In this document: piece after piece, positions 1 to 8,520 of the stretch
How the letters are laid out: every line of letters starts with the position of its first letter
Numbering within the stretch: position 1 is the stretch's first letter
Assembly: GCA_050252335.1 (NCBI GenBank)
Contig: JBFWLB010000030.1
Location: 1-33,857, forward strand
Reading direction: 5' to 3'
Source: Berkiella_A sp050252335
GTDB taxonomy: Bacteria > Pseudomonadota > Gammaproteobacteria > Berkiellales > Berkiellaceae
DNA length: 33,857 nucleotides
Notes under the pieces: generated by a model
The model's database searches: none
What the model saw: the letters and a program-made list of their open reading frames with translations, nothing else
Told to the model about the DNA's origin: nothing
Position numbers and translations under genes: made by a program

Positions 1-133
1 TAAAGTGGGAAGGTGCGAAGCACCAGGGGGATTTATGCCACGAACAAAGATTTTCCCACTAAATCCCTCTTGCGCTACGCGCGTCTCCCTTTACGAAAGT
101 GAGAAAACTGATTCGCTACGCTCATCGATAAGT
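1..133. repeat. MITE-like structured intergenic element, copy A (cut by window edge)
   Basis: Right-hand part of a dispersed element that recurs at about 15.4, 22.8 and 29.5 kb. It holds an internal hairpin GGTGC-gaa-GCACC (12-24), a second small hairpin GCGC-tac-GCGC (72-82), the shared core GGGGGATTTATG, and a right end whose reverse complement starts GATGAGCGTAGCGAATCAG. That end matches the left end of the copy at 29513 in inverted orientation. No coding potential is seen. Confidence 0.75.
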
Positions 134-227
134 ATGTCGCCCCTTGCAACATAAGGTGTGTGCATCTCATAGTGTCAACACAGGAAAAATATTAAAAAAA
201 CTCAATGACTAAGAATATCTAAAAATA

Positions 228-596
228 TTATAAATAAAAATGAGGCTTCTGTGTAAAGACAGGCCCTGCCTCTAATAATTGAAAAAGAATTTGTAACTGT
301 TGACCATAGTAAGAACGCTTTGGAAATTTTTCAAGTTCTTGCTCTATAATAAACATGAGCATACTATAATTCGCTTTGGGATCAACTAAAAATTTCTGTA
401 AATAAAATCCAACTTTTGACCAGCTTTTACAGCATCTTTTATGATATTTTGCTGTGACTGAAAGGAAAAATCTTTTTTTATCTGAATTTTTCAAATACAA
501 TCGAACGTCGTGAACAATAGAGCGAAGCTCATTATCACCATTTCTTTTTTCTTTGATATTTACGCCATAACCGTAAGTAGTGCTGATGGTTGCCAT
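228..596 (-). CDS. Small hypothetical protein (122 aa)
   Basis: I do not recognise this protein. It is 122 residues, basic, with a Lys/Arg-rich middle (about residues 39-60, including a CC pair near residues 55-56) and an amphipathic, probably helical C-terminal half. No signal peptide or membrane segment is visible. The start is supported by an AGGAGG Shine-Dalgarno sequence on the minus strand, though its 11-nt spacing to the ATG is a little long. An overlapping plus-strand ORF (510-782) lacks such support. The gene stands alone between a repeat element and a divergently transcribed methyltransferase. It could be a spurious ORF, but the ribosome-binding site and protein-like composition favour a real gene. 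Confidence 0.5.
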   Translation of the reverse strand: MATISTTYGYGVNIKEKRNGDNELRSIVHDVRLYLKNSDKKRFFLSVTAKYHKRCCKSWSKVGFYLQKFLVDPKANYSMLMFIIEQELEKFPKRSYYGQQLQILFQLLEAGPVFTQKPHFYL

Positions 597-929
597 GAGA
601 ACCTTGCCCTCCTACTTTATTGCTTTTATAGCCTTCACACATGCGTTGCCGTGCAGTGGCTATGTGCAATTACATTTAAAATTATAGATTATTTACAACT
701 AGACTCTCCTTATAGCCTATCATTAATCCACCGAATATTAAATATTCAGTTTTGTATTATCCTGTTTATTTCACAAAAATAAACAATTAAAACCCATAAC
801 CACAAACAAACACCGCCACCCCAAAAACAGTGCTAAAAGAGCCACAACAAAGACCCAACGAAAAATGATATTTTGAAACAGATTCTAGTCTAAACTTTTT
901 ATACATTGACATTTTTTTCTTAAATTATC
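597..929. other. Divergent intergenic region, no gene seen
   Basis: A 333-bp AT-rich region between the small hypothetical gene and the methyltransferase. It should hold both promoters. A TTGACA at 906-911 lies too close to the ATG at 930 to serve as its -35 box with normal spacing, and I could not settle on a convincing promoter. No RNA gene or clear repeat is visible. Confidence 0.4.
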
Positions 930-2519
930 ATGCATATGCAACAAAAAAATAATGATCATATCGCTGCCAGTTATGACGCAACCCCCTATCAAAGCTTTCC
1001 TTTTAAACAAAGCCATCCAGCCCATCTATTTACCCTAGGCACACTCTTTAAAATGCAGCCCTGCCCTGTTGAAAAGGCACGTATTTTAGAATTAGGCTGT
1101 TCAGCAGGGGGTAACATTATTCCTGTGGCCGCCCACTACCCAAATACACAGTGCTTAGGTATTGATTTTTCAGAAACAGAAATTGCAATGGGTGCCGCTC
1201 AAATCAAAGATCTTGCTTTGAACAACATAGAACTACGACATCAATCTATTTTAGACTTTGATAAAGCAGAGGGACTCTTTGACTATATTATTTGTCATGG
1301 TGTTTTTTCTTGGGTAGATGAAAGCGTTCAACAGAAAATTCTTAAAATATGCAGAGAAAACCTAAAGCCCAATGGTATTGCCTATATAAGCTATAATACC
1401 CTACCTGGCTGGAACATGATGACGAGCATCCGAGACTTGATGTTGTGGCATACGCAAGCAATTGAAGATCCTCAAAATAAGATTGCACAAGCAAGAATGA
1501 TTTTAAAATTTATTACCGATGGACTTGCAGAAGATATTTCTCCATACGCACAATTTTTAAAACAAGAGATCAAGGTGATTTCTAAACAAGCAGATAATTA
1601 TATATTGCATGAGCATTTATCTTATTATAACAAAGCGCTTTATTTTCATCAGTTTATGGAGCAGGCAAGTAAACACCAATTATCTTATCTCTCAGATGCC
1701 ATGCTTTCTACCATGTATGCAGGCAATATGCCTAAATCTTTCGCTGAAGAGTTAAGTAAAGTTCATAATATTATTGCAACTAACCAGTATATGGATTTTA
1801 TTAGAAACAATCGTTTTAGATGTACTTTACTCTGTCATCAAGAACATCCTGTTAATAGAAAATTAAATGTCAGAGATGTTGTCAATTTGTATTTACAACT
1901 GCATGCAAAGCTCAATGAGGCAGAATTTACAGAAGAAATGATTCATTCAGACAAGATCATTAAATTGAGTTTGGGTGCGATTACAATGACAGCACAGAAT
2001 ACACAACATAAAGCGGTACTTTATGTTTTATATCATAATCGCTACAATTTAATACATTATAATGAATTAAAAGAACAACTCAAAAAATATTGTCCACTAC
2101 CAGAAAATCAATTAGACCATTTATTGATTGAAGATATTAATTTAATGCGCATGATACTTGCTGGACTTTTGCATTTTTCTACCAGCCCAAGTACTTACAC
2201 AACCAAGATTAGTGAAAAACCCATTGCATGCCGTTATGCTCGACAGCAAGCCAAAACACAAAATTTTGTAACCAATCGTTTACATCAAGTTACACACTTA
2301 GATCCCTTTGCAAAAAGCGTTTTACCCTATCTAGATGGGGAACACGATCAGCAAAGTATTACTGCGCTCATAACAGACAAAGTCATGAATGGTGAACTGA
2401 TACTCTTAAAACAAGATCAGAAGCCAGTAACCAGCAAAATAGAAAAAATGAAACGCATCAAACAACTTTATCAAGATATTATTGTTAAGCTTGCAAACTC
2501 AGCTCTTATTATCGGTTAA
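930..2519 (+). CDS. Class I SAM-dependent methyltransferase with regulatory domain
   Basis: Predicted cytoplasmic methyltransferase of the family that joins an N-terminal Rossmann methyltransferase domain to a 'methyltransferase regulatory' domain. The N-terminal YDATPYQS segment precedes SAM-binding motif I ILELGCSAGGN (residues 52-62) and the acidic motif-II segment GIDFSE (77-82). The post-motif DYIICHGVFSWV (about 116-127) is also family-like. Residues about 200-300 (with ILHEHLSYYNKALYFHQF) fit the regulatory domain, and the remaining C-terminal part is helical with no assigned role. The substrate is unknown; relatives are often annotated as protein or small-molecule methyltransferases. 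There is no good Shine-Dalgarno sequence before the ATG at 930, and a second ATG lies two codons downstream. The 529-aa length is normal for the family. It appears monocistronic. Confidence 0.85.
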   Translation: MHMQQKNNDHIAASYDATPYQSFPFKQSHPAHLFTLGTLFKMQPCPVEKARILELGCSAGGNIIPVAAHYPNTQCLGIDFSETEIAMGAAQIKDLALNNIELRHQSILDFDKAEGLFDYIICHGVFSWVDESVQQKILKICRENLKPNGIAYISYNTLPGWNMMTSIRDLMLWHTQAIEDPQNKIAQARMILKFITDGLAEDISPYAQFLKQEIKVISKQADNYILHEHLSYYNKALYFHQFMEQASKHQLSYLSDAMLSTMYAGNMPKSFAEELSKVHNIIATNQYMDFIRNNRFRCTLLCHQEHPVNRKLNVRDVVNLYLQLHAKLNEAEFTEEMIHSDKIIKLSLGAITMTAQNTQHKAVLYVLYHNRYNLIHYNELKEQLKKYCPLPENQLDHLLIEDINLMRMILAGLLHFSTSPSTYTTKISEKPIACRYARQQAKTQNFVTNRLHQVTHLDPFAKSVLPYLDGEHDQQSITALITDKVMNGELILLKQDQKPVTSKIEKMKRIKQLYQDIIVKLANSALIIG

Positions 2520-2540
2520 AATTCTAACCTATAAATAAAT

Positions 2541-2616
2541 AGGACACCCAATATTAAAAAACATGAGAAACACAAATGGGACAGCCATGTTAATTAAAGG
2601 TGGCTGTCCCATTTGT
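2541..2616. repeat. RAYT-associated-type repeat with perfect hairpin
   Basis: Starts with GGACACCCAATATT (2542-2555) and contains a perfect 16-bp inverted repeat ACAAATGGGACAGCCA / TGGCTGTCCCATTTGT (2572-2587 and 2601-2616) around a 13-nt loop. The GGACAGCCAT word recurs near 6.8, 8.36 and 9.61 kb, the last two flanking a RAYT-like transposase gene. The hairpin could also act as the 3' end of the methyltransferase transcript, although the T-rich tail is weak. Confidence 0.7.
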
Positions 2617-2709
2617 TTCGTATTCAATTTATTGCTAAGCAGTATTGGCTACTGCAAATTTTGAGGATATGATTAAATCCATGTATGTCAACTATAAATG
2701 GGTTAGCTC

Positions 2710-3489
2710 ATGAACAAATTTAAAAAATTAGCACTCTCTACTTTATTACTCGCAAGCACACCTTTTGCAGCAGCCACTGCATTTTTAGGCAGTGATTTCT
2801 ATGTGAATCCTTATGTGGCTGCGGAACTTGCTTCTAGAAATATGTCTTGGGAAACAGATTTTGGTAAAGGTCATTTTAGACAACAAGCACCTAATGTAAA
2901 CTTTATCTTTGGTGTTCAATTCCATGATTACTTTGCAGTAGAAGGTGGTTTTCAAGCAACTGACAGAAGACAACAGCAGTCTTTTTATCATGGTGATGGA
3001 CCTCTCGGAGGCAATTTTGCTGCACCTGTCCTAGGATTTATTGATGATCCTGTCTTTGATCCCAAAACACATCATGCAGAGTCTGAAATCAAAGGTTGGC
3101 ATCTAAACTTAGTTGGTATATTACCTGTATTACCGACAACTAGCTTATATGCGAGTATAGGTGCTGCTTGGATGCAATTTGACGTGAGCACTGTAGCAAC
3201 AACAGCAAACCTTGCTGCACAACCAATTGCTCGTTGGAATAGTGGTAACACAGCTGTTTTTAGAGCCGGAGTAGGCGTCAAGCAGATGATTACCGAACAC
3301 TTTGGTGCACGAGCATTCTATAATTGGGAAGGGACAAATAGGTTAGATGTCACAACACCTGAACCTCTTGCTTTGCAAAATGCAGTCGGGCCTCTACTAC
3401 CAACAGACTTCTATAGAGCCAGCTCTAAAGCTAGCCATTTGTTTGGCCTAGGCTTTTTCTATCAACTTTGTCCTAATAAAACGGCCTAA
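2710..3489 (+). CDS. Outer-membrane beta-barrel protein (OmpA-like barrel, 8 strands expected)
   Basis: A 259-aa exported protein. The N-terminal 22-24 residues form a classical Sec signal peptide (lysines, hydrophobic stretch, cleavage near AAATA-FLG). The mature part alternates polar and hydrophobic residues, for example the strands around YVNPYVAAELASRNMSW, FGVQFHDYFAVEGGFQ, LYASIGAAWMQF and FRAGVGVKQMITEHFGAR, ending in a FGLGFFYQL strand with a short tail. Length and pattern fit the small porin-family OMP_b-brl barrels, with no peptidoglycan-binding OmpA C-domain. It is likely a surface-exposed structural or adhesion protein. It is transcribed alone and ends at a strong terminator. The ribosome-binding site is weak. 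A specific function cannot be assigned. Confidence 0.8.
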   Translation: MNKFKKLALSTLLLASTPFAAATAFLGSDFYVNPYVAAELASRNMSWETDFGKGHFRQQAPNVNFIFGVQFHDYFAVEGGFQATDRRQQQSFYHGDGPLGGNFAAPVLGFIDDPVFDPKTHHAESEIKGWHLNLVGILPVLPTTSLYASIGAAWMQFDVSTVATTANLAAQPIARWNSGNTAVFRAGVGVKQMITEHFGARAFYNWEGTNRLDVTTPEPLALQNAVGPLLPTDFYRASSKASHLFGLGFFYQLCPNKTA

Positions 3490-3493
3490 TAAA

Positions 3494-3523
3494 AAAAAGG
3501 CCCAAGCATGCTTGGGCCTTTTT
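3494..3523. terminator. Bidirectional rho-independent terminator
   Basis: A perfect GC-rich hairpin GGCCCAAG-catg-CTTGGGCC (3499-3518) is flanked by an A-run on the left and TTTTT on the right. It can therefore terminate both the plus-strand porin gene and the convergent minus-strand coiled-coil gene. Confidence 0.93.
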
Positions 3524-3539
3524 CCTCTCAATCCTTTAT

Positions 3540-6500
3540 TTACCAGCCATATTTGTTCCTTCGCTCCTCTGGGTTACTATTATATGTCGTAACCTTTTCT
3601 TGAGCTTCTTTGAGTATTGCGCCCATTCTTAGATTTCCTTTTTCCGCATTTTTAATCCATTTACTCACATCTGTCCACTCTAACTTAGGCGTATGCTGAA
3701 GCGCAGCTTGTCTTAACATGTCATCCACCTTGTGTGATTGCTTATAAGCATCTTCAGGTGTTAATTGAGCCACTTCCAAACGTTGTTGTTGTAAGTTTCT
3801 CAAAGCTGCTAATTCTAACTCTAAGCGTTCTTTATCAGCTCTCAATGCTCCGAGCTCTTCTCTTAAGAGATTTAAGTCTTGCTCATTACCAACAACTCTA
3901 ACAACTTCAATACGTTGCTGAATTTGCTGAATTTGTGCACCAAGATTACCAACTTGAGCTTCTACTCTTTGCGCAACAGTTTGTCTTGGTCCACCGTGTA
4001 GGCGTTCATACTCCATTAAAGCAAATTGATTAAGCATAAGTTCTTGATGCACATCTTCATCTGCACCTACATCACCCATCATAATTGTTTTAATGCGAGC
4101 ACGAATTTCAGCAATCTCACGCTCTCTCTCCTCATCTGCATTCGCTTGTTCTTCTAATATTCTTCTTGCTTCAATTTTTGCGTCTGTTGCTTGCTGGATA
4201 TCAGCAAGTAATTTATCAAAAGTCTGATTCAACATCTGAATTTCATATTGCTTAGCAACAGAACCAGCAAAGTGCATTGCTAATTGCTGCTTCCCTTCTG
4301 GAGAATAAACGTCTGGGTTGGTCATCAAAAATGCTATTAAGCTTGACTGTGGATGCTCTCTTGGCACTAAATTCTGCAGATCCTTGCATTTCGTAAAATG
4401 CTTCACGTAGTCCACGTCTAATATCGCACCTTCTGCGGCCTCTAATAAACCCTCTAAAGCACGCTCTGCTTGATTAATTTTAGGAAGAATTTCTTCGATG
4501 AATCTGCCTAATTCAACCTGCGCATCACGAGAGTTAAGTTTAGCGATTACTTTACCATCACCTAGTTCACGCTTAGAAACAGCTTGTCGCTTTTGCGGCT
4601 CTAACTTTTCACCCTCAAACTTATCGTCTTGTTTTAAAGTAACTTCATCTGCAAAGAAATCCGTGCCCTTATTCACAAACTCAGCATTAAAAACGAAGCC
4701 ACGACGCTTTAGTTCATTTAATTCCTTCAAAAAATCTGGTTCTCTAAAGCGGTAACCTAAGGCAACCAATAACAAATCGCCCATTGCAAGACTTGAATTA
4801 CCTAATTTGGCTTTTAATTCAGATTTTAACTCATCTACATGATCTGCATTTCTAACGTTAAAAGTACGCGCAAAATCAGGCCCCATAAAGTATGCTAAGC
4901 GCATTATTTGATCCTCAGAAAGCATCTCTATTAAAGGCGTATATTCGGCCATGCCTACTCTCGTTTTTTGTTCAGTCTCTGTTGCAAATTTATGCGTTAC
5001 TTTTAATGTATCCAAAGTAGATTTGTTAACATTATCAGGCAATACAAAGTAAGGAGTCTTATCCTCGCCCATGCCTTTGACTACCAAACCAATTAAGCTA
5101 CCTTTTTCGTTGTTGATTCTACCAACGTTTACTCTATTATTGTCATTTTGCTGGGTAACCAATTTTATTTTATGTTTACCCAAAGCATTAGCCAATGCAC
5201 CCGCTTTATGTTGTTCCTGTTTTAGGATATCAATTTTAGCCTGTAAATATTTTGCACTCTTTAATTTAGGAATATTTCCAGCATCCTTACCATATCCTAC
5301 TTCTAGTTCTCCAAATTTACGAATGCCCATTGAAAGAAGATTCTGTGTAAAAGGACCACCTATAATGCGCTGGTATTTTTGGTTTACATCAGAAACGGCT
5401 TGATACTTTTCTTGCGCAGATTTGTCGCGAAAACCTGGATCTTCTACAATGGCATGCAACTCATGATTATAGCGTCTAAGAGCATCTTTCATATTAAGAA
5501 ATTCTTCATCACTTAATTCTTGACCTGTCATTAATTTATATTCTGCCTGAAAAGCATCTTTCCATACATGATTTGGTTTATTCTTACCTTCTGTTTTTTC
5601 ATCCGCTAGCCACAATGCACTAAGTTTGCCGAAGATATAAATTTCATCAGCAGCCGCTCGATCCTCTTCTTGACCATGCTCTAAGTGATCAATTTTCACT
5701 TGCAATAGAGCTAACTCTTCTCTAATTGATTCCTTATAGGCCCGAAGATTGGTTATTTGCGCATAATCTTCTTGATCTATATTTTCTAATTTAGCTGAAA
5801 ATCCCCTGTCATTATCTAAAAGCATATCTCGCTCTTTGTATAACAAGCTTAAAGCAGATGTACGTTTTCCCTCTTCTGCAACCAAAAATTTTGTATATGT
5901 CTTTGATAAGTCTTCTGTCTTAGCCTCTTCTTTTGCAACCTTATCACTTAACTCTTCAATCTCTTGTAAGCGTTTGTGTTCTAGTCGTGTAGCAAGCTGA
6001 TCTTCAGGCATACCATCTTCTAATTCATCGTGCAGCTGAGCATGCAAACGAATAAATTCTTCGTTCATAGCGTTATATTCAACAATTTTAGCCCCTAAGA
6101 TTGGATCTTGGGCCGCAGCTCTTTGCAATGCAAGTTTTTCGAATTTTTCTTTAAGTTCTTTGATTTTTTTATCAATTGTTTCTTCACCAATATTAGTACT
6201 ACCACTTTTTCTTATTGCTTCACCAAGTATCACTAAGTCAGCGTCAGCATTCTCTATTTTTAAAATATCTAATAACTCATTTAGCGGAGCTAAAAATTTA
6301 GCGCGCTTCGGAGGTGCATCTTTTGCGTTTCCAAATGTAGCTTTATTGAGTTTCTCAATTATGTAGGTTATATATAAATCGCGAAAAGCGGGGACATTTT
6401 CAGTCTTAAGGCCAGAGTCAAAAAAAGCGTTTCTTATTGTTTCATAAACAGTTGCCGAAACAGGCCCTCCAATATTGCCACCATCTCTTACATTCAATGC

Positions 6501-6680
6501 CCCTTGATCTTTAATTGCCCCGAAGATTTTCAATAATTTTGCATATTTCTCAGGTGGGGTCATCTTAAGTGGTGCGGGTGGTGCATTTTTCATTGCTTGT
6601 TTGAAGGACTCTAGAGAAAAATCTCCTGCGTCTACTAATTTCTCCAACTTGAGAATTTGTTGTGGGCCCACTGTTAACAT
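3540..6680 (-). CDS. Large coiled-coil protein of unknown function, candidate secreted effector
   Basis: I do not recognise a family. I place the start at the ATG at 6680 (1046 aa), because AGAGG precedes it by 5 nt; a GTG two codons upstream would overlap that ribosome-binding site. There is no signal peptide or membrane segment. The N-terminus contains a proline cluster (NAPPAPLKMTPPEKY, about 33-48). Two long charged heptad-rich stretches, about residues 170-350 and 810-970, look like coiled coils, with Glu/Lys- and Gln/Leu-rich sequence. The middle (about 450-750) is more globular in composition. The C-terminus is polar (NPEERRNKYGW). Large coiled-coil proteins without Sec signals are common among Dot/Icm substrates, so an effector role is plausible, but that rests on context only. 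A structural or cytoskeletal protein is an alternative. Confidence 0.75.
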   Translation of the reverse strand: MLTVGPQQILKLEKLVDAGDFSLESFKQAMKNAPPAPLKMTPPEKYAKLLKIFGAIKDQGALNVRDGGNIGGPVSATVYETIRNAFFDSGLKTENVPAFRDLYITYIIEKLNKATFGNAKDAPPKRAKFLAPLNELLDILKIENADADLVILGEAIRKSGSTNIGEETIDKKIKELKEKFEKLALQRAAAQDPILGAKIVEYNAMNEEFIRLHAQLHDELEDGMPEDQLATRLEHKRLQEIEELSDKVAKEEAKTEDLSKTYTKFLVAEEGKRTSALSLLYKERDMLLDNDRGFSAKLENIDQEDYAQITNLRAYKESIREELALLQVKIDHLEHGQEEDRAAADEIYIFGKLSALWLADEKTEGKNKPNHVWKDAFQAEYKLMTGQELSDEEFLNMKDALRRYNHELHAIVEDPGFRDKSAQEKYQAVSDVNQKYQRIIGGPFTQNLLSMGIRKFGELEVGYGKDAGNIPKLKSAKYLQAKIDILKQEQHKAGALANALGKHKIKLVTQQNDNNRVNVGRINNEKGSLIGLVVKGMGEDKTPYFVLPDNVNKSTLDTLKVTHKFATETEQKTRVGMAEYTPLIEMLSEDQIMRLAYFMGPDFARTFNVRNADHVDELKSELKAKLGNSSLAMGDLLLVALGYRFREPDFLKELNELKRRGFVFNAEFVNKGTDFFADEVTLKQDDKFEGEKLEPQKRQAVSKRELGDGKVIAKLNSRDAQVELGRFIEEILPKINQAERALEGLLEAAEGAILDVDYVKHFTKCKDLQNLVPREHPQSSLIAFLMTNPDVYSPEGKQQLAMHFAGSVAKQYEIQMLNQTFDKLLADIQQATDAKIEARRILEEQANADEEREREIAEIRARIKTIMMGDVGADEDVHQELMLNQFALMEYERLHGGPRQTVAQRVEAQVGNLGAQIQQIQQRIEVVRVVGNEQDLNLLREELGALRADKERLELELAALRNLQQQRLEVAQLTPEDAYKQSHKVDDMLRQAALQHTPKLEWTDVSKWIKNAEKGNLRMGAILKEAQEKVTTYNSNPEERRNKYGW

Positions 6681-6813
6681 ACACACCTCTATAAACTATT
6701 TAATAATATTAAACTTGAATCTTGAATAAAGTCAGTTTATCAGCTTTTTAATTATCTTAAATAGAAGACAGTGCTAAAAACGATAGAGTTCAATAAATTA
6801 GTGACCATTGGTA

Positions 6814-6867
6814 GGACAGCCATGACTATACAAAACAACAGTCCTGATTTTCAGGACAGCCATAGAC
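6814..6867. repeat. Two GGACAGCCAT repeats with small hairpin
   Basis: The words GGACAGCCATGACTATA (from 6814) and TCAGGACAGCCATAGACATA (from 6851) lie 40 bp apart in the same orientation. Between them GTCCTGA-ttt-TCAGGAC (6841-6857) is a perfect 7-bp hairpin. It belongs to the same family as the repeats at 2541, 8360 and 9605. The rest of the 6681-6978 gap, apart from the terminator at 6923, shows no gene. Confidence 0.65.
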
Positions 6868-6922
6868 ATATGAAATAACGTAAGAAAGCGAACTTGTAGA
6901 TACAAAGATTAGAGAAATAATG

Positions 6923-6952
6923 TTAGAAGCTGACCTTTAACTCAGCTTCTAA
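6923..6952 (-). terminator. Probable terminator of the phytase-like gene
   Basis: A perfect 11-bp inverted repeat TTAGAAGCTGA / TCAGCTTCTAA with an 8-nt loop lies 26 bp past the minus-strand stop codon. On that strand it is followed by a moderately T-rich CATTATTTCTCT. The tail is not a clean T-run, so efficiency is uncertain. Confidence 0.6.
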
Positions 6953-6978
6953 GGGAGAGAAGAATGATAGGATTGGCT

Positions 6979-7941
6979 CTATTTCTTTAGCCATTCAGAC
7001 CAAAGTATTTCGTGATAGTCTGCTTGCTTTGCATATTCATAAAATGAGGTTAAAAACTGTGTTCTTTCCAAGCCCCATTCTTTTTTCCAGGCTTTTTCAG
7101 GATCATCTGAAAGCTTTGCCACATTTGCCCCCCCCATTAAATGATGTCTGCTGAGAATATCTTCTAAAGACACTGTATTGGCATTATGTAACATATCTAA
7201 AAGGGCAACAAAGGTAGTAGTGCGCCCTTTGCCCGCCCTACAATGAAAGTGCAACCAAGCATCTTTAGGCAAAGTTCTCAAAAACAGAATATAACTATCC
7301 ACGTCTTTGTCACTAGGTCTTCTATGATCAGATACTGGCAACCGCATGTACTGTAAACCCAAACGAGATACTAATTGGTGTTCTGTTTCAATCTGCTTTA
7401 CATCAATCACATGCGATTTTGTGGCTAATATCAAACCACCCGCTTTATCCGTAATTTCTTCTATGGGCTGATTGCCAGGCTTTATATTGGCAAGAAGCTT
7501 TTGCTCAGTTGCATCTATCTCTGCAGCTGTCCGTTCATAATTAGATTGATTTTGTGGCGCATACCAGCTAATTGGCAAACCATTCACACAACCATGATTC
7601 TCTCTTCTAAAATCAATAATCCATATATTACTTTTATCTGGATCCATTTGTGATAATACATTTATTAAAGACACTTCAGAAAATTGCGCACTTGCTGAAT
7701 ATTTTAAATTATCTAATCCTGCTCGATTTGGCGCTTTAGTATGGGACTTTATAAAGGGGCTAAGATGAGTACGAAAATTCCTGGGGATCTCCTTATCTAG
7801 CTCTTCATCAAATACTAATCTGGCCTCTGGTTTTGTGGTGTCATTCATGTGAAGCTCACTTTTTTGTGCTAAGAGCGGTTGCATGATAAGAAGAATATAG
7901 AATGAAAATAGTGTGGATAATAAAGCGTTGGTTTTTAACAT
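6979..7941 (-). CDS. Exported PTP-like phytase / cysteine phosphatase
   Basis: A 320-aa protein with an N-terminal hydrophobic signal peptide (residues about 8-26, cleavage near LLAQ-KS), so it should leave the cytoplasm. The active-site P-loop HCRAGKGRT (233-241) gives the CX5R nucleophile Cys234 and Arg240. PVSDHRRP (202-209) is the likely general-acid loop with Asp205. This P-loop and loop combination is that of PTP-like inositol-polyphosphate phosphatases (PhyA of Selenomonas; LppA of Legionella is a translocated member), which remove phosphates from phytate through a phosphocysteine intermediate. Upstream residues FRRENHGCVNGLPISWY (111-127) are also characteristic of this group. It stands alone. 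A protein-tyrosine phosphatase role is the main alternative. No clear ribosome-binding site is seen. Confidence 0.85.
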   Translation of the reverse strand: MLKTNALLSTLFSFYILLIMQPLLAQKSELHMNDTTKPEARLVFDEELDKEIPRNFRTHLSPFIKSHTKAPNRAGLDNLKYSASAQFSEVSLINVLSQMDPDKSNIWIIDFRRENHGCVNGLPISWYAPQNQSNYERTAAEIDATEQKLLANIKPGNQPIEEITDKAGGLILATKSHVIDVKQIETEHQLVSRLGLQYMRLPVSDHRRPSDKDVDSYILFLRTLPKDAWLHFHCRAGKGRTTTFVALLDMLHNANTVSLEDILSRHHLMGGANVAKLSDDPEKAWKKEWGLERTQFLTSFYEYAKQADYHEILWSEWLKK

Positions 7942-8029
7942 GACTTATACCATAATTATGATTATTATGTGTAAATTACACGTCTATTTTATGAATGTAC
8001 AATTATCAATATCCAAATAGGTTAGATTA

Positions 8030-8338
8030 ATGACAAATTGGTTCGATGTATTACCAGCTGCGCAAATTCCCCCGGGAACACACCATGTTATTGTTGCAGA
8101 AGGCATTGCTATTGCCGTCTTTAATATAGAAGGTGAATTTTATGCCATTGAAGATAGTTGCACTCATCAAGGACTCCCCTTAAGTGATGGATTCCAAGAA
8201 GAAGATAAAATTATCTGTCCATTCCATGGTGCTAAATTCTGCATTAAAAGTGGACAAGCACTTTCCTCTCCTGCATACATTAATCTCAAAACCTTTGACA
8301 CGCGATTAGTTGCTGATATGGTTCAAGTTAAAATCTAA
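8030..8338 (+). CDS. Rieske [2Fe-2S] ferredoxin
   Basis: A 102-aa soluble Rieske protein. The two cluster-binding motifs are complete: CTH (Cys44, His46) and CPFHG (Cys63, His66), separated by the usual 16-17 residues. The length and absence of a membrane anchor match stand-alone ferredoxin components of dioxygenase systems and NirD-like proteins, which carry electrons to an oxygenase or reductase. No partner oxygenase, reductase or nitrite-reductase gene lies nearby, so its electron acceptor is unknown. It is flanked by a divergently transcribed phosphatase and a convergent transposase, and is probably monocistronic. Confidence 0.92.
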   Translation: MTNWFDVLPAAQIPPGTHHVIVAEGIAIAVFNIEGEFYAIEDSCTHQGLPLSDGFQEEDKIICPFHGAKFCIKSGQALSSPAYINLKTFDTRLVADMVQVKI

Positions 8339-8359
8339 TCCGCCCTTATTCTTAATTCA

Positions 8360-8417
8360 GGACAGCCATAATTAATAATGAGCAATAATGAGGACAAACA
8401 AAATCTAAGACAGCCCA
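8360..8417. repeat. RAYT-flanking repeat, left side
   Basis: Contains GGACAGCCAT (8360-8369), a degenerate GGACAAACAAAAT (from 8392) and AGACAGCCCAATAT (from 8408). They sit between the Rieske gene and the 3' end of the transposase gene. Orientation is opposite to the GGCTGTCC copy beyond the transposase's 5' end, so the gene is bracketed by inverted copies. The remaining bases to 8520 show no gene. Confidence 0.65.
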
Positions 8418-8520
8418 ATATAGATGCTATTTTAATTCTGCTAGATAGGCATTTTTATTTGTGGCTTTGCTTTACCGAATAGAATAAATAAGAATTGATG
8501 AGAAAATGAGTAAAACTGAA

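Noticed and set aside
510..782. 90-aa plus-strand ORF
   Set aside because: It overlaps the better-supported minus-strand gene at 228-596, has no ribosome-binding site, and its sequence looks like translated AT-rich non-coding DNA.
906..911. TTGACA as -35 box of the methyltransferase gene
   Set aside because: At normal spacing the -10 would fall on or after the start codon, and no TATAAT-like sequence is there.
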